Shown: piece after piece, positions 20,417 to 28,916 of the stretch | Layout: the number at the start of each line of letters is the position of its first letter | Numbering within the stretch: position 1 is the stretch's first letter | Assembly: GCA_021324575.1 (NCBI GenBank) | Contig: JAJPIW010000086.1 | Location: 1-46,481 of the forward strand | Direction of reading: 5' to 3' | DNA length: 46,481 nucleotides | Source: Intrasporangiaceae bacterium | Lineage (GTDB): Bacteria; Actinomycetota; Actinomycetes; Actinomycetales; Dermatophilaceae | The notes under the pieces: generated by a model | Database searches by the model: none | The model's input: the letters and a program-made list of their open reading frames with translations, nothing else | What the model was told of the DNA's origin: nothing | Program-made: the position numbers and the translations under genes

Positions 20417-22003
20417 GTGACCAAGCCCGTCGTACTCATCGCCGAAGAGCTCTCGCCGGCCACCCTCGACGCCCTCGGACCGGACTTCGAGGTCCGGCAC
20501 GTCGACGGCGCGGACCGGTCCGCGCTCCTGCCTGCCCTCGACGGCGTCGACGCGGTCCTCATCCGGTCCGCGACGAAGATGGACGCCGAGGCGATCGCGG
20601 CAGCCAAGGGCCTGAAGGTCATCGCCCGTGCCGGTGTGGGTCTGGACAACGTCGACGTCCCGGCCGCCACCCAGGCCGGAGTCATGGTCGTCAACGCGCC
20701 GACCTCCAACATCACCAGTGCCGCCGAGCTGGCGGTCGGCCTCCTGCTCGCCTCGGCCCGCAACATCGCGCCGGCCAACGAGGCGCTCAAGGGCGGCGCT
20801 TGGAAGCGCAGTGCCTACGGTGGCGTCGAGCTGCTGGAGAAGAAGGTCGGCGTCGTCGGCTTCGGCCGGATCGGCCAGCTCGTGGCCGAGCGGCTCAAGG
20901 GCTTCGGCGTCGAGATCCTCGCCTACGACCCCTACGTCTCGGCGGCGCGCGCGGCCCAGCTCGGCGCCCGCCTCGTCTCCCTCGACGAGCTGCTCGCCGA
21001 GAGCGATTTCATCACCGTCCACCTGCCCAAGTCGCCGGAGACGGTCGGCCTGATCGGCAAGGAGGCGCTCACCAAGGTCAAGCCCTCAGTGCGGATCATC
21101 AACGCCGCCCGCGGCGGGATCGTCGACGAGCAGGCCCTGGCAGAGGCGCTGCGCGAGGGCCGCGTCGCCGGTGCAGGCATCGACGTCTTCGCCAAGGAGC
21201 CGACGACCGAGAGCCCCCTGTTCGAGTTCGAGTCCGTCGTCGTCACGCCGCACCTCGGCGCCTCGACCGACGAGGCCCAGGAGAAGGCCGGTGTCGCGGT
21301 CGCCAAGTCCGTGCGCCTTGCCCTCGGTGGCGACCTCGTCCCCGACGCGGTCAACGTCGCCGGCGGCCTGATCGCCGAGGAGGTGCGCCCCGGCATCGAC
21401 CTCGTCGAGAAGCTCGGCCGGATCTTCACCGCGATCGCCGGCTCGGTGCCGGTCGCCCTCGACGTCGACGTCAAGGGCGAGATCACGTCCCACGACGTGT
21501 CGATCTGGGAGCTGTCGGCGCTCAAGGGCCTGTTCTCCGACATCACCGAGAACCCGGTCACCTATGTCAACGCCCCGCTGCTCGCCAAGGAGCGCGGTGT
21601 CGAGGTTCGGCTGCTCACGTCCGCCGACACCCAGGACTTCCGCAACGTGACCACCCTGCGCGGAACCCTGTCCGACGGCTCGGTCGTGTCGGTCGCCGGC
21701 ACGCTGACCGGCCCGCGGATGATCCAGAAGATCGTGGGGGTCAACGGGTTCGACATCGAGGTGCCGCTCTCCCAGCACATGGCGTTCTTCACGTATGCCG
21801 ACCGGCCCGGTGTCGTCGGTGCCCTCGGTCGCCTGCTCGGCGATGCCGACGTCAACATCGCCGGGATGCAGGTGGCACGCAACGACGACAGCCGGGCCGC
21901 GCTCGTGGCGCTGACCGTCGACAGCGCGATCCCGGCCGACGTGGTCACCGCGATCGGCCAGGAGATCGGCGCCGACAGCATCCGGGTCGTCGACCTCGAC
22001 TGA
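20417..22003 (+). CDS. serA: D-3-phosphoglycerate dehydrogenase, type 1 with ASB and ACT domains
   Basis: 528 residues from GTG 20417, preceded by AAGGA at 10 bases. It oxidises 3-phosphoglycerate with NAD, the committed step of serine synthesis. Domains: substrate/NAD domains (~1-310) with VGVVGFGRIGQLVAERLKGFG, the Arg in NAARGGIVDEQAL and the His in VTPHLGASTDEAQ; the allosteric substrate-binding domain (~315-450); and a C-terminal ACT domain (~455-528; FFTYADRPGVVGALGRLLGDADVNIAGMQV), the serine sensor. Layout matches mycobacterial SerA. A 152-bp element beginning at its last codon is repeated downstream. Confidence 0.97.
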   Translation: MTKPVVLIAEELSPATLDALGPDFEVRHVDGADRSALLPALDGVDAVLIRSATKMDAEAIAAAKGLKVIARAGVGLDNVDVPAATQAGVMVVNAPTSNITSAAELAVGLLLASARNIAPANEALKGGAWKRSAYGGVELLEKKVGVVGFGRIGQLVAERLKGFGVEILAYDPYVSAARAAQLGARLVSLDELLAESDFITVHLPKSPETVGLIGKEALTKVKPSVRIINAARGGIVDEQALAEALREGRVAGAGIDVFAKEPTTESPLFEFESVVVTPHLGASTDEAQEKAGVAVAKSVRLALGGDLVPDAVNVAGGLIAEEVRPGIDLVEKLGRIFTAIAGSVPVALDVDVKGEITSHDVSIWELSALKGLFSDITENPVTYVNAPLLAKERGVEVRLLTSADTQDFRNVTTLRGTLSDGSVVSVAGTLTGPRMIQKIVGVNGFDIEVPLSQHMAFFTYADRPGVVGALGRLLGDADVNIAGMQVARNDDSRAALVALTVDSAIPADVVTAIGQEIGADSIRVVDLD

Positions 22004-22148
22004 CGAGCAGGGCGCCGGCTCTGTCGCGCTTCGCCGTGCGGTCACTTGCCGGCCGCTCGAGGTTCTGTCCACTGGGCGGTGCCGGGTGTCACTGGCCTGC
22101 GATCGCTCCGCGCGCCAGTGGCCCCCAACGGCCGCCAGTCCGGCACCG
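21997..22148. repeat. 152-bp direct repeat, copy 1, after serA
   Basis: Starts at the last serA codons (GAC TGA) and recurs exactly 260 bp downstream with three substitutions. It contains nested complementary segments: CGGTGCCGG with CCGGCACCG enclosing CACTGGC with GCCAGTG, so its RNA would fold into a compact stem-loop. It may be a terminator or structured RNA element. No long ORF or similarity to a known RNA family is evident to me. Confidence 0.85.
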
Positions 22149-22198
22149 GTCCGACCGGGCTCGGGTCGTCGTTCCGGCCCGGCCCGACGTTGCCGGCT

Positions 22199-22240
22199 AC
22201 CTGACCTCAGGTGTTGTGATCACGACGCCTGAGGTCAGGT
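22199..22240. terminator. 42-bp near-perfect palindrome between the 152-bp repeats
   Basis: Arms of 22 and 20-22 bases centred on TGATCA: ACCTGACCTCAGG (22199-22211) and CCTGAGGTCAGGT (22228-22240) are exactly complementary, and the inner GTTGTGAT/ATCACGAC segment adds a nearly perfect continuation. As RNA it is a strong hairpin in both directions. There is no T tract. It could also be a protein-binding site. Confidence 0.6.
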
Positions 22241-22256
22241 TGCCCGTCGTGATGCC

Positions 22257-22408
22257 CGACTGACGAGCAGGGCGCCGGCTCTGTCGCGCTTCGCCGTGCG
22301 GTCACTTGCCGGCCGCTCGAGGTCCTGTCCACTGGGCCGTGCCGGTTGTCACTGGCCTGCGATCGCTCCGCGCGCCAGTGGCCCCCAACGGCCGCCAGTC
22401 CGGCACCG
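22257..22408. repeat. 152-bp direct repeat, copy 2
   Basis: Second copy, offset 260 bp. Differences from copy 1 are single bases at three places (ggtcctg for ggttctg, gggccgt for gggcggt, gccggttg for gccgggtg). The second change weakens the outer stem by one pair. It begins with the same CGAC-TGA that ends serA, suggesting a tandem duplication that carried the serA 3' end. Confidence 0.85.
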
Positions 22409-22496
22409 TCGGCGCCACGTCCGAGGAGGGTCCTGACAAGCGGTCACGTCGCGGGTTCTTGACGGTCGTCCGGATGGTGAGAAGGGGGGTCCGACT

Positions 22497-22517
22497 ACTA
22501 GGACTTCCTCCTAGTCT
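22497..22517 (+). promoter_or_regulatory. Operator-like inverted repeat overlapping a -10
   Basis: ACTAGGA (22497-22503) and TCCTAGT (22509-22515) are perfect complements around 5 bases, and the right arm forms part of TAGTCT (22512-22517), a -10 ending 7 bases before the ATG at 22525. A repressor bound here would cover the promoter. The regulator is unknown. Confidence 0.5.
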
Positions 22518-22524
22518 GGATGGC

Positions 22525-22617
22525 ATGGGGATGCGGCACCTCGTACTCATTGCCAGCCGCGGCGAGCTGTTCCGGTCAGCGCCCTCGCCGCGGAGATCCC
22601 GCGCACGTGCCCGCTGA
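22525..22617 (+). CDS. Possible 30-residue upstream peptide, leaderless
   Basis: Reads MGMRHLVLIASRGELF and continues with a basic tail rich in Arg (RRSRARAR at the end). It starts 7 bases after TAGTCT, in the same pattern as other leaderless genes here. HLVLI uses Leu-Val-Leu-Ile codons, and the tail contains eight Arg among the last 15 residues, so it may be a regulatory leader peptide for the 46-residue ORF 75 bases downstream. Expression is unproven and the call rests on promoter placement. Confidence 0.4.
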   Translation: MGMRHLVLIASRGELFRSAPSPRRSRARAR

Positions 22618-22692
22618 CCTGCTCCGCCGCACGGCCGGAGTCGCAGGCTCACAACCCATCCGCAGCACCAGACTTTCGAAGGACCGATCGAC

Positions 22693-22833
22693 ATGACCGA
22701 AGAAGCACAGAACGCCCGTCGGGCGTTGCAGGAGGCCATGGACCACTCCTCGCGCCCGCGGGAGACCGTCCAGGCCCCGCCCACCCCGGTGTTCCACGAC
22801 CGGGCGCGCGCCCAGAAGGCCGCCCGTCGCTGA
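22693..22833 (+). CDS. Unrecognised 46-residue basic protein
   Basis: ATG 22693 with AAGGA nine bases upstream; stop TGA at 22831. Begins MTEEAQNARRALQEAMDHSS, then a Pro-rich middle (QAPPTPVFHDR) and a basic end (QKAARR). Predicted as an N-terminal amphipathic helix plus extended tail. A 13-bp terminator hairpin follows 40 bases later, so promoter, upstream peptide, ORF and terminator form a self-contained unit. I do not recognise a family. Confidence 0.6.
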   Translation: MTEEAQNARRALQEAMDHSSRPRETVQAPPTPVFHDRARAQKAARR

Positions 22834-22872
22834 CCACCGGCCGCTGACCGCAGCGTCAGAGCAGCACATCGT

Positions 22873-22902
22873 CGAACCCCCGACCGACCGGTCGGGGGTT
22901 CG
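22873..22902 (+). terminator. 13-bp GC-rich hairpin terminator
   Basis: CGAACCCCCGACC (22873-22885) and its exact complement (22890-22902) surround a GACC loop, with no T tract. It ends the small-ORF unit 62 bases before leuB, which has its own promoter. Confidence 0.8.
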
Positions 22903-22964
22903 TGCGTCGTTCCGCCCCGTGAGACACCGGTCCCACATCACAAGACGGCGCCTACGCTGGACCG

Positions 22965-24044
22965 ATGGTTGACACGGACGCCGCCACGACGGACACCATC
23001 GACATCGCGGTCATCGGGGGAGACGGGATCGGTCCCGAGGTCGTTGCCGAGGGGCTCAAGGTTCTCGGCGCCGTGACCGGTTCGGCCGGCCCGAAGATCG
23101 CGACCACCGAGTACGACCTCGGCGCCCGCCGCTGGCACGCGACGGGGGAGACGCTGCCCGAGTCGGTGATCGACGAGCTGCGCGGCCACGACGCGATCCT
23201 CCTCGGTGCGATCGGCGACCCGTCGGTCCCGAGCGGTGTCCTGGAGCGCGGCGTGCTGCTGCCGCTGCGGTTCGCCCTCGAGCACTACGTCAACCTGCGG
23301 CCGGCCAAGCTCTTCCCCGGGGTGAAGTCCCCGCTCGATGTCGCCACGGTGGCGCCGGACGGGATCGACTTCGTCGTCGTCCGGGAAGGCACCGAGGGCC
23401 CGTATGCCGGCAACGGCGGCGGACTGCGGGTCGGTACCCCGAACGAGATCGCCACCGAGGTCTCGCTCAACACGCGCTTCGGCGTGGAGCGCGTCGTCCG
23501 TGACGCCTTCGCCCGCGCCCAGGCTCGGCCGCGCAAGCACCTCACTCTGGTCCACAAGCACAACGTGCTCACCAATGCCGGCCACCTCTGGCGCCGGACC
23601 GTGGAGGAGGTCGGCACCGAGTTCCCTGACGTCGAGACCGGCTACCAGCACGTCGACGCGGCGACGATCTTCATGGTCACCGACCCGGGCCGCTTCGACG
23701 TCATCGTCACCGACAACCTGTTCGGCGACATCATCACCGACATCGCCGCGGCCATCGCCGGTGGCATCGGTCTCGCGGCGAGTGGCAACATCAACCCGAC
23801 GCGGACGACGCCCAGCATGTTCGAGCCGGTGCACGGCTCGGCGCCCGACATCGCAGGCCAGGGCAAGGCCGACCCGACGGCGACGATCCTGTCGGTAGCC
23901 ATGCTCCTGGACCACCTCGGCCTCACCGCCGAGTCGGCCCGAGTAGAGGCAGCCGTGGCGGCCGACCTCGCCGAGCGCGCGGGCGCCACCGGTGGACCCC
24001 GGTCCACGTCCGCCATCGGCGACGCGATCGCCGCCCGGCTCTGA
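22965..24044 (+). CDS. leuB: 3-isopropylmalate dehydrogenase
   Basis: 359 residues from ATG 22965. TACGCT (22953-22958) ends 6 bases upstream, predicting a leaderless mRNA. It oxidatively decarboxylates 3-isopropylmalate to 4-methyl-2-oxopentanoate with NAD. The N-terminal [21 protein letters not shown] and the downstream [31 protein letters not shown] with [22 protein letters not shown] (Mg/substrate and NAD sites) are diagnostic of the short actinobacterial type. leuC and leuD are not in the window, so leucine synthesis is completed elsewhere. Confidence 0.95.
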   Translation: MVDTDAATTDTIDIAVIGGDGIGPEVVAEGLKVLGAVTGSAGPKIATTEYDLGARRWHATGETLPESVIDELRGHDAILLGAIGDPSVPSGVLERGVLLPLRFALEHYVNLRPAKLFPGVKSPLDVATVAPDGIDFVVVREGTEGPYAGNGGGLRVGTPNEIATEVSLNTRFGVERVVRDAFARAQARPRKHLTLVHKHNVLTNAGHLWRRTVEEVGTEFPDVETGYQHVDAATIFMVTDPGRFDVIVTDNLFGDIITDIAAAIAGGIGLAASGNINPTRTTPSMFEPVHGSAPDIAGQGKADPTATILSVAMLLDHLGLTAESARVEAAVAADLAERAGATGGPRSTSAIGDAIAARL

Positions 24045-24050
24045 CCGGCG

Positions 24051-24164
24051 CGACCGGCATACGACCGCCCGGCGCTGACCCAACGACCGGCATACGACCG
24101 CGGAGCTGACATAGCCGACCGGCATACGACCGCCCGGCGCTGACCCAGCGACCGGCATACGACC
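24051..24164. repeat. Tandem repeat of ~33 bp carrying four octamers
   Basis: The 16-base core CGACCGGCATACGACC recurs at 24051, 24084, 24116 and 24149 (periods 33, 32, 33). Units 1 and 3 share the filler GCCCGGCGCTGACCCA; unit 2 has diverged. Each core contains CGGCATAC in the same orientation, in contrast to the mixed orientation elsewhere. It lies just after leuB and is not a CRISPR: the fillers are near-identical. Confidence 0.9.
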
Positions 24165-24213
24165 CGCACCACCCTCTGATCCACCCCGCACCACCCCCCA
24201 GCCCCATGTCGTA

Positions 24214-24294
24214 ACCTCTGCTAGCAGAGGTTGGGTCACCCAGCAGACGTTGCAACCTGTGCTGAGTGACCGAAGCTCTGCTAGCAGAGGTTGC
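24214..24294. repeat. 81-bp symmetric repeat element, copy B
   Basis: Gap-free match to 9001-9081 (70 of 81 identical). Both outer palindromes are complete here (CCTCTGCTAGCAGAGG at 24215-24230 and CTCTGCTAGCAGAG at 24277-24290), and the inner GGTCACcCAGCA/TGCTGAGTGACC pair is nearly intact. It lies 35 bases before ilvE, so any hairpin would be in its 5' leader if transcription starts upstream. Confidence 0.85.
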
Positions 24295-24328
24295 AACACA
24301 TCGGACGGCACGGCCCCGGAGGACGACG

Positions 24329-25444
24329 ATGACCCAGACCAGCACCAACGCCCCATTCACGTTCGAGGTCACCGCCAACCCGAACCCGGTCAGCGACGCC
24401 GACCGGGAGGCGATCCTCGCCAACCCCGCCTTCGGCAAGTTCATGACCGACCACATGGTCACGGCGACCTGGACCAGGGGCGAGGGCTGGCACAGCGGCG
24501 AGCTCACGGCATACGGGAACATCTCGATCTCCCCGGCCGCCGCCGTCCTGCACTATGCCCAGGAGATCTTCGAGGGGCTGAAGGCCTACCGCCACCCCGA
24601 CGGCTCGATCTGGACGTTCCGGCCCGAGGCCAACGCCGAGCGGCTCAACAACAGCGCCGTCCGGATGGCGCTGCCCGAGCTGCCGGTGGAGACCTTCGTC
24701 GAGTCGATCCGGGCGCTCGTCACGGCCGACCAGGGCTGGGTGCCCGGCACCGATGCAGGGGAGAAGAGCCTCTACCTGCGCCCGTTCATGTACGCGTCCG
24801 ACGCCTTCCTCGGCCTCCGTCCGAGCAGCGAGGTCAAGTACTCCGTCATCGCCTCGCCGGCCGCCCCGATCTTCACCGGCGGCCTCAAGCCGGTCACCCT
24901 CTGGCTCTGCGAGAACTTCGCCCGCGCCGGCTCCGGCGGCACGGGTGCGGCCAAGTGCGGCGGCAACTACGCCTCGGCCCTCGCCGGTCAGATCGAGGGT
25001 GCCGAGCACGGCTGCGACCAGGCCGTGTTCCTCGACTCCTCGACGCACACCTACATCGACGAGCTCGGCGGCATGAACGTCTTCTTCGTCACCAAGGATG
25101 GTCGCCTGGTCACCCCCGAGCTGACCGGGACGATCCTGCCGGGCATCACCCGGATGTCGATCCTCGAGCTGGCCAAGGAGTTCGACCTGCAGCCCGAGGA
25201 GCGCCGGGTCGCGGTCCAGGAGTGGAAGGACGGCGTCGCGAGCGGCGACATCCTCGAGGTCTTCGCGTGCGGCACCGCCGCGATCATCACCCCGATCGGC
25301 GAGCTCCGCTGGGAGGGTGGCAGTGCCCCGTCCACGGCGGGCGAGGGTGGCGGCGAGGTGACCCGGGGCCTGCGTCAGCGGCTCCTCGACGTCCAGCACG
25401 GCCGCGCCGAGGACACCCACGGCTGGATGACCCGGCTCGTCTGA
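24329..25444 (+). CDS. ilvE: Branched-chain amino acid aminotransferase, class IV
   Basis: 371 residues from ATG 24329, with CGGAGGA 5-6 bases upstream; the longer ORF start at 24266 lies inside the 81-bp repeat and is rejected. PLP enzyme exchanging amino groups between glutamate and the keto acids of Val, Leu and Ile. YLRPFMYASDAFLGLRP, AKCGGNYASALAGQ (PLP Lys in the first four residues), FLDSSTHTYIDELGGMNVFFV and EVFACGTAAIITPIGEL are the diagnostic blocks of the ~360-residue ilvE_II group. Confidence 0.95.
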   Translation: MTQTSTNAPFTFEVTANPNPVSDADREAILANPAFGKFMTDHMVTATWTRGEGWHSGELTAYGNISISPAAAVLHYAQEIFEGLKAYRHPDGSIWTFRPEANAERLNNSAVRMALPELPVETFVESIRALVTADQGWVPGTDAGEKSLYLRPFMYASDAFLGLRPSSEVKYSVIASPAAPIFTGGLKPVTLWLCENFARAGSGGTGAAKCGGNYASALAGQIEGAEHGCDQAVFLDSSTHTYIDELGGMNVFFVTKDGRLVTPELTGTILPGITRMSILELAKEFDLQPEERRVAVQEWKDGVASGDILEVFACGTAAIITPIGELRWEGGSAPSTAGEGGGEVTRGLRQRLLDVQHGRAEDTHGWMTRLV

Positions 25445-25493
25445 CCCTGGTGTCGGACGAGAGATCCGGTATGCCGGTCACGCACCTCTGCCT

Positions 25494-26312
25494 GTGACCC
25501 ACCGCCCGCGGCTGGTCGCCACCGATCTCGACGGCACGCTGCTCCGTTCCGACGGGACGGTGTCCGCGCGATCGGTAGCCGTGTGGAATGCGTTGCCCGA
25601 CAACGGGATCGAGACGGTCATCGTGACGGCGCGCCCGCCGCGCTGGCTGCATGACCTGGAGCACGTGGTCGGGCCGCGGGGTGTCGCGCTGTGTGGTAAC
25701 GGGGCGTTCGTCTACGAGGTCGCGACCCGCCGGATGGTGGCGACCCACTGCTTCGACGCCACCGTCGTGACCGGGATCGTCGCCGACCTCCGTGCGGCCC
25801 TGCCGGGGATCGTGTTCGCCGCCGAGCGGACCTCCGGGCCGTTCCTCGAGACGCGCTACCCCGACCCGCACCGTGATGCCGATGCCGAGCGGGTCGTCGT
25901 CGCGGCCGTCGACCGGATCGCCGAGGAGCCGGTGGGCAAGCTGCTCGCGCTCGCACCCGGCATACCGACCGAGGAGCTCCTCGCGGCCGTCGAAGAGGTC
26001 GTGGGGGAGCGGGGGCACCTGGCGTACTCCGGGGCGTTCGGCCTGGCCGAGGTCAACCCGGTCGGCGTGACCAAGGCGACCGCCCTGGCGACGTGGTGCG
26101 CCGACCTCGGCATCGGCGCTTCGGACGCCTGGGCCTTCGGCGACATGCCCAACGACCTGCCGATGCTCCAGTGGGCCGGACGGGGCTACGCCGTGGCCAA
26201 CGCCCACCCCGACGTCCTGGCCGTGGCCGGCCATCGCTGCCCGAGCAACGACGAGGACGGAGTGGCCGTCACCTTGGAGCCGTTGGTCAAAGGTTTGTCT
26301 TTGAACCATTGA
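25494..26312 (+). CDS. Cof-type HAD phosphatase
   Basis: 272 residues from GTG 25494. Motif I is VATDLDGTLLRSDGTVS (nucleophile Asp and acid/base Asp), motif II is VIVTARP, motif III is the Lys in GVTKATALATW and motif IV is AFGDMPNDLPML. The cap is of the C2B type, so the enzyme belongs to the sugar-phosphate/flavin-precursor phosphatase group. Substrate unknown. It ends 7 bases before the permease promoter region. It contains GGCATACCG, where the octamer imposes the rare Ile codon ATA. Confidence 0.88.
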   Translation: MTHRPRLVATDLDGTLLRSDGTVSARSVAVWNALPDNGIETVIVTARPPRWLHDLEHVVGPRGVALCGNGAFVYEVATRRMVATHCFDATVVTGIVADLRAALPGIVFAAERTSGPFLETRYPDPHRDADAERVVVAAVDRIAEEPVGKLLALAPGIPTEELLAAVEEVVGERGHLAYSGAFGLAEVNPVGVTKATALATWCADLGIGASDAWAFGDMPNDLPMLQWAGRGYAVANAHPDVLAVAGHRCPSNDEDGVAVTLEPLVKGLSLNH

Positions 26313-26338
26313 CAGCGTGGGCCCGACGGGTGTTGCAT
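26289..26338 (+). promoter_or_regulatory. FadR-type operator and promoter before the permease
   Basis: AAAGGTTT-n6-GAACCATT (26289-26310) resembles the site at 31395-31416; 17 of 25 aligned bases agree, with GGTT and ACCATTGAC shared. It runs into TTGACA (26309-26314, -35), then an 18-base spacer and TTGCAT (26333-26338, -10). The other site has the same order (TTGACG, 17 bases, TTGGAT). The operator would block -35 access. Binding by the cluster's FadR-type protein is inferred. Confidence 0.65.
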
Positions 26339-26377
26339 CGGTTCAACTTCATACCGAAGACAAGGAGCCGTTCCCCC

Positions 26378-27952
26378 ATGGCCGAAGCGACCGAACTCAC
26401 CGACGACGAACGCAGATTGGCCGAGCTCGGCTACAAGCAGGAGCTGGACCGGTCGTGGTCCGGGTTCTCCAACTTCGCCATCTCCTTCTCCATCATCTCG
26501 ATCCTCGCCGGGTGCTTCACGACCTTCGGCGTCGGCTGGAACAACGGCGGGCCTGCTGCCATCGCCTGGGGCTGGCCGATCATCAGTGCCTTCATCCTGG
26601 TCATCGGGCTGTGCATGTCCGAGCTGGTTTCTGCCTATCCCACCTCGGGCGGCATCTACTGGTGGGCGAGCAAGCTGGGCGGGGTCAAGGCGGGCTTCTA
26701 CACGGGCTGGCTCAACCTGATCGGCCTGCTCGCGATCGACGCCTCGGTGGCGTATGGCTGTGCGACCTTCCTCGACCTGACGATCGGCTCGTTCGACAGC
26801 GGCTACACGGCCGGTGACCTCAACCGGATCTTCATCTACTTCGTCGTCATCCTCGTCCTCGTCTCGCTCATCAACATCTTCTCGGCGCACCTCCTCGCCG
26901 TGCTCAACAACATCTCGGTGTGGTGGCACGTCTTCGGTGCGCTGGCCGTGGTCGCCATCTTGTGGTTCATCCCCAACCACCACGCGAGCGTCTCCTCGGT
27001 CTTCACCCACACGGTGAACAACACCGGGTTCTTCGGCGGCCACACCGGCGGGCTCGGCTTCCTCCTCTACGTCCTGCCGATCTCGGCGATCCTCACCCAG
27101 TACACGATCACCGGCTACGACGCTTCCGCGCACCTGTCGGAGGAGACACACGGCGCCGCAGACACCGCGGCCAAGGGCATCTGGCAGTCGATCCTCTACT
27201 CCGCCATCGGCGGCTGGATCCTCCTGCTCACCTTCCTCTTCGCGGTGCAGGACGAGGCCAAGGTGACGGCCGGCGGCGGCGCCGTGGCAACCATCTTCAG
27301 CCAGGCCCTCTCCAGCAAGTGGGCCGGCCTCATCCTGCTCATCTCGACAGCGGGGCAGTTCTTCTGCACGACCGCGTGCATGACCTCCACGACGCGGATG
27401 CTCTTCGCCTTCAGCCGTGACGGGGCGGTCCCCGGCTCCCGGCTGTGGTCCAAGCTCAGCGACAAGAAGGCTCCGGTCAACGGCGTGATCGTCTCCGCCG
27501 TCGTCGCCGTCGTCCTGACCCTGCCGGCCCTGGTCAAGGTCAACATCGGCACCCCGGAGGCACCCATCTACGTCCCCGTCGCCTTCTTCGCCGTGGTGTC
27601 GATCGGCGTCGTCGGGCTCTACGTCGCCTTCGCCATCCCGATCTACTTCCGGTGGAAGGCGGGTACCTCCTTCCAGCAGGGCTCGTGGAACCTGGGCAAC
27701 AAGTGGCGCTGGATGGCGCCGCTGGCGGTCGTGGAGATCATCGTCACGTCGATCGTCGCGATGTTCCCCACCGTCGCGACGGGCAACCCGTTCAGCGCCG
27801 ACTTCACCTGGAAGTCGGTCAACTACACCCCGCTCGTCGTCGTCGGTGCCATGGCCCTCCTCTGGGCCTTCTGGCACCTCTCCGCCAAGCACTGGTTCAC
27901 CGGGCCCAAGCACACTGTGGACCCGGCTGTGGTGGACACCTTCGGCGACTGA
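26378..27952 (+). CDS. APC superfamily amino acid/amine permease
   Basis: 524 residues from ATG 26378, AAGGAG about 10 bases upstream. Twelve hydrophobic segments. WSGFSNFAISFSIISILAG near the N-terminus and SAYPTSGGIYWWASKLGG are typical of the ACT (amino acid/choline, GABA) branch of APC transporters; YDASAHLSEETHGAA is its conserved loop. It is probably a proton- or sodium-coupled importer. First gene of the amine-catabolism cluster, behind the regulator's proposed operator, so its substrate is probably the amine degraded by the following enzymes. Confidence 0.88.
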   Translation: MAEATELTDDERRLAELGYKQELDRSWSGFSNFAISFSIISILAGCFTTFGVGWNNGGPAAIAWGWPIISAFILVIGLCMSELVSAYPTSGGIYWWASKLGGVKAGFYTGWLNLIGLLAIDASVAYGCATFLDLTIGSFDSGYTAGDLNRIFIYFVVILVLVSLINIFSAHLLAVLNNISVWWHVFGALAVVAILWFIPNHHASVSSVFTHTVNNTGFFGGHTGGLGFLLYVLPISAILTQYTITGYDASAHLSEETHGAADTAAKGIWQSILYSAIGGWILLLTFLFAVQDEAKVTAGGGAVATIFSQALSSKWAGLILLISTAGQFFCTTACMTSTTRMLFAFSRDGAVPGSRLWSKLSDKKAPVNGVIVSAVVAVVLTLPALVKVNIGTPEAPIYVPVAFFAVVSIGVVGLYVAFAIPIYFRWKAGTSFQQGSWNLGNKWRWMAPLAVVEIIVTSIVAMFPTVATGNPFSADFTWKSVNYTPLVVVGAMALLWAFWHLSAKHWFTGPKHTVDPAVVDTFGD

Positions 27953-28001
27953 GGCTCATGGCCCGTATGCCGCGTGTCCCGCACCGGTGGGACCTCGCCT
28001 C

Positions 28002-28916
28002 GTGAGCGACTCACCGTCGCTGCGTCTTGAGACCCTGCTCGACCAGATTGCCTGTCTCGCAGGCGTTCCGCGCGAGGTCACCGAGCTCGACGGCGGCTTG
28101 ACCAACCACAACTACCGGGTGCGCACGGCCGACGTGGATGTCGTCATCCGGGTCTCCGACCCGTCCACGGGGCTGCTCGCCGTCGACCGCGACGCGGAGC
28201 ACGAGAACTCCATCCGCGCCGCGGCAGCCGGTGTCGGGGCGCCTGTAGTGGACTACCTGCCCGGCCGCGGCGTGCTCGTCGTCGGCTACCTGCCGTCGAG
28301 GACCTACGCCGACCCGGACGTGGCCGCCAACCTGCCCCGGGTCGCGGCGGCCGTCGCAGCGCTCCACGCGGCCGAGCCGTTCGTCAACCGGTTCGACTTC
28401 TTCGCCCTCCAGCGTCGCTACCTGGAGATCATGCGGGACAACGGACTCCGTATGCCGGAGGGTTACCTCGACCTGCTTCCGACGGCCGCCCGGGTGGAGG
28501 CGGCGATGGCCGCCCGGCCCGAGCCCCTGGTGTCGTGCCACAACGACCTGCTCGCCGCGAACTTCCTCGACACTGCGGACGGCCTGCGGATCATCGACTA
28601 CGAGTACTCCGGGCTCAACGAGTCCTCCTTCGAGCTGGGCAACCTCATCCAGGAGGCGCGTCTGGGACGCGACGCGCTCACCGAGCTCGTCACGGCATAC
28701 GACGGGCGCGAGGACCCCCGCCGGGTGGCGCGGGCCGACCTGTGGCGGATCATGTCGGCCTACGGCTGGACCCTGTGGGGAGCCATCCAGTCCGGTGCGA
28801 GTGACCTCGACTTCGACTTCTGGGAGTGGGCCGTGAGCAAGTACGAGGTGGCACGGGAAGCCTTTGCCAGCAACGGGTTCGAGGCCCTCCTCGACTCCGT
28901 CGGAGGGCGGGCATGA
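28002..28916 (+). CDS. Choline/ethanolamine kinase-like phosphotransferase (APH fold)
   Basis: 304 residues from GTG 28002. TELDGGLTNHNYRV is the glycine-rich N-lobe motif seen in choline kinases; CHNDLLAANFLDT is the HxDxxxxN catalytic loop and IIDYEYSGLNESSFELGN the metal-binding Asp loop, closely matching LicA/choline-kinase proteins rather than drug-resistance enzymes. It would phosphorylate a hydroxyl of an amino alcohol. The stop overlaps the flavoprotein start by four bases. Its place in a glutamylation pathway is unclear: it may divert ethanolamine or choline to phospholipid synthesis. Confidence 0.82.
   Translation: MSDSPSLRLETLLDQIACLAGVPREVTELDGGLTNHNYRVRTADVDVVIRVSDPSTGLLAVDRDAEHENSIRAAAAGVGAPVVDYLPGRGVLVVGYLPSRTYADPDVAANLPRVAAAVAALHAAEPFVNRFDFFALQRRYLEIMRDNGLRMPEGYLDLLPTAARVEAAMAARPEPLVSCHNDLLAANFLDTADGLRIIDYEYSGLNESSFELGNLIQEARLGRDALTELVTAYDGREDPRRVARADLWRIMSAYGWTLWGAIQSGASDLDFDFWEWAVSKYEVAREAFASNGFEALLDSVGGRA

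Noticed and set aside
24051-24164. Possible CRISPR array after leuB
   Set aside because: Repeat core is 16 bp and the intervening fillers are nearly identical rather than unique; no cas genes in the window.
24250-25497. Long plus-strand ORF and 24266 start overlapping ilvE
   Set aside because: They begin inside the 81-bp repeat; the ilvE ATG at 24329 has the ribosome binding site and matches the family N-terminus.
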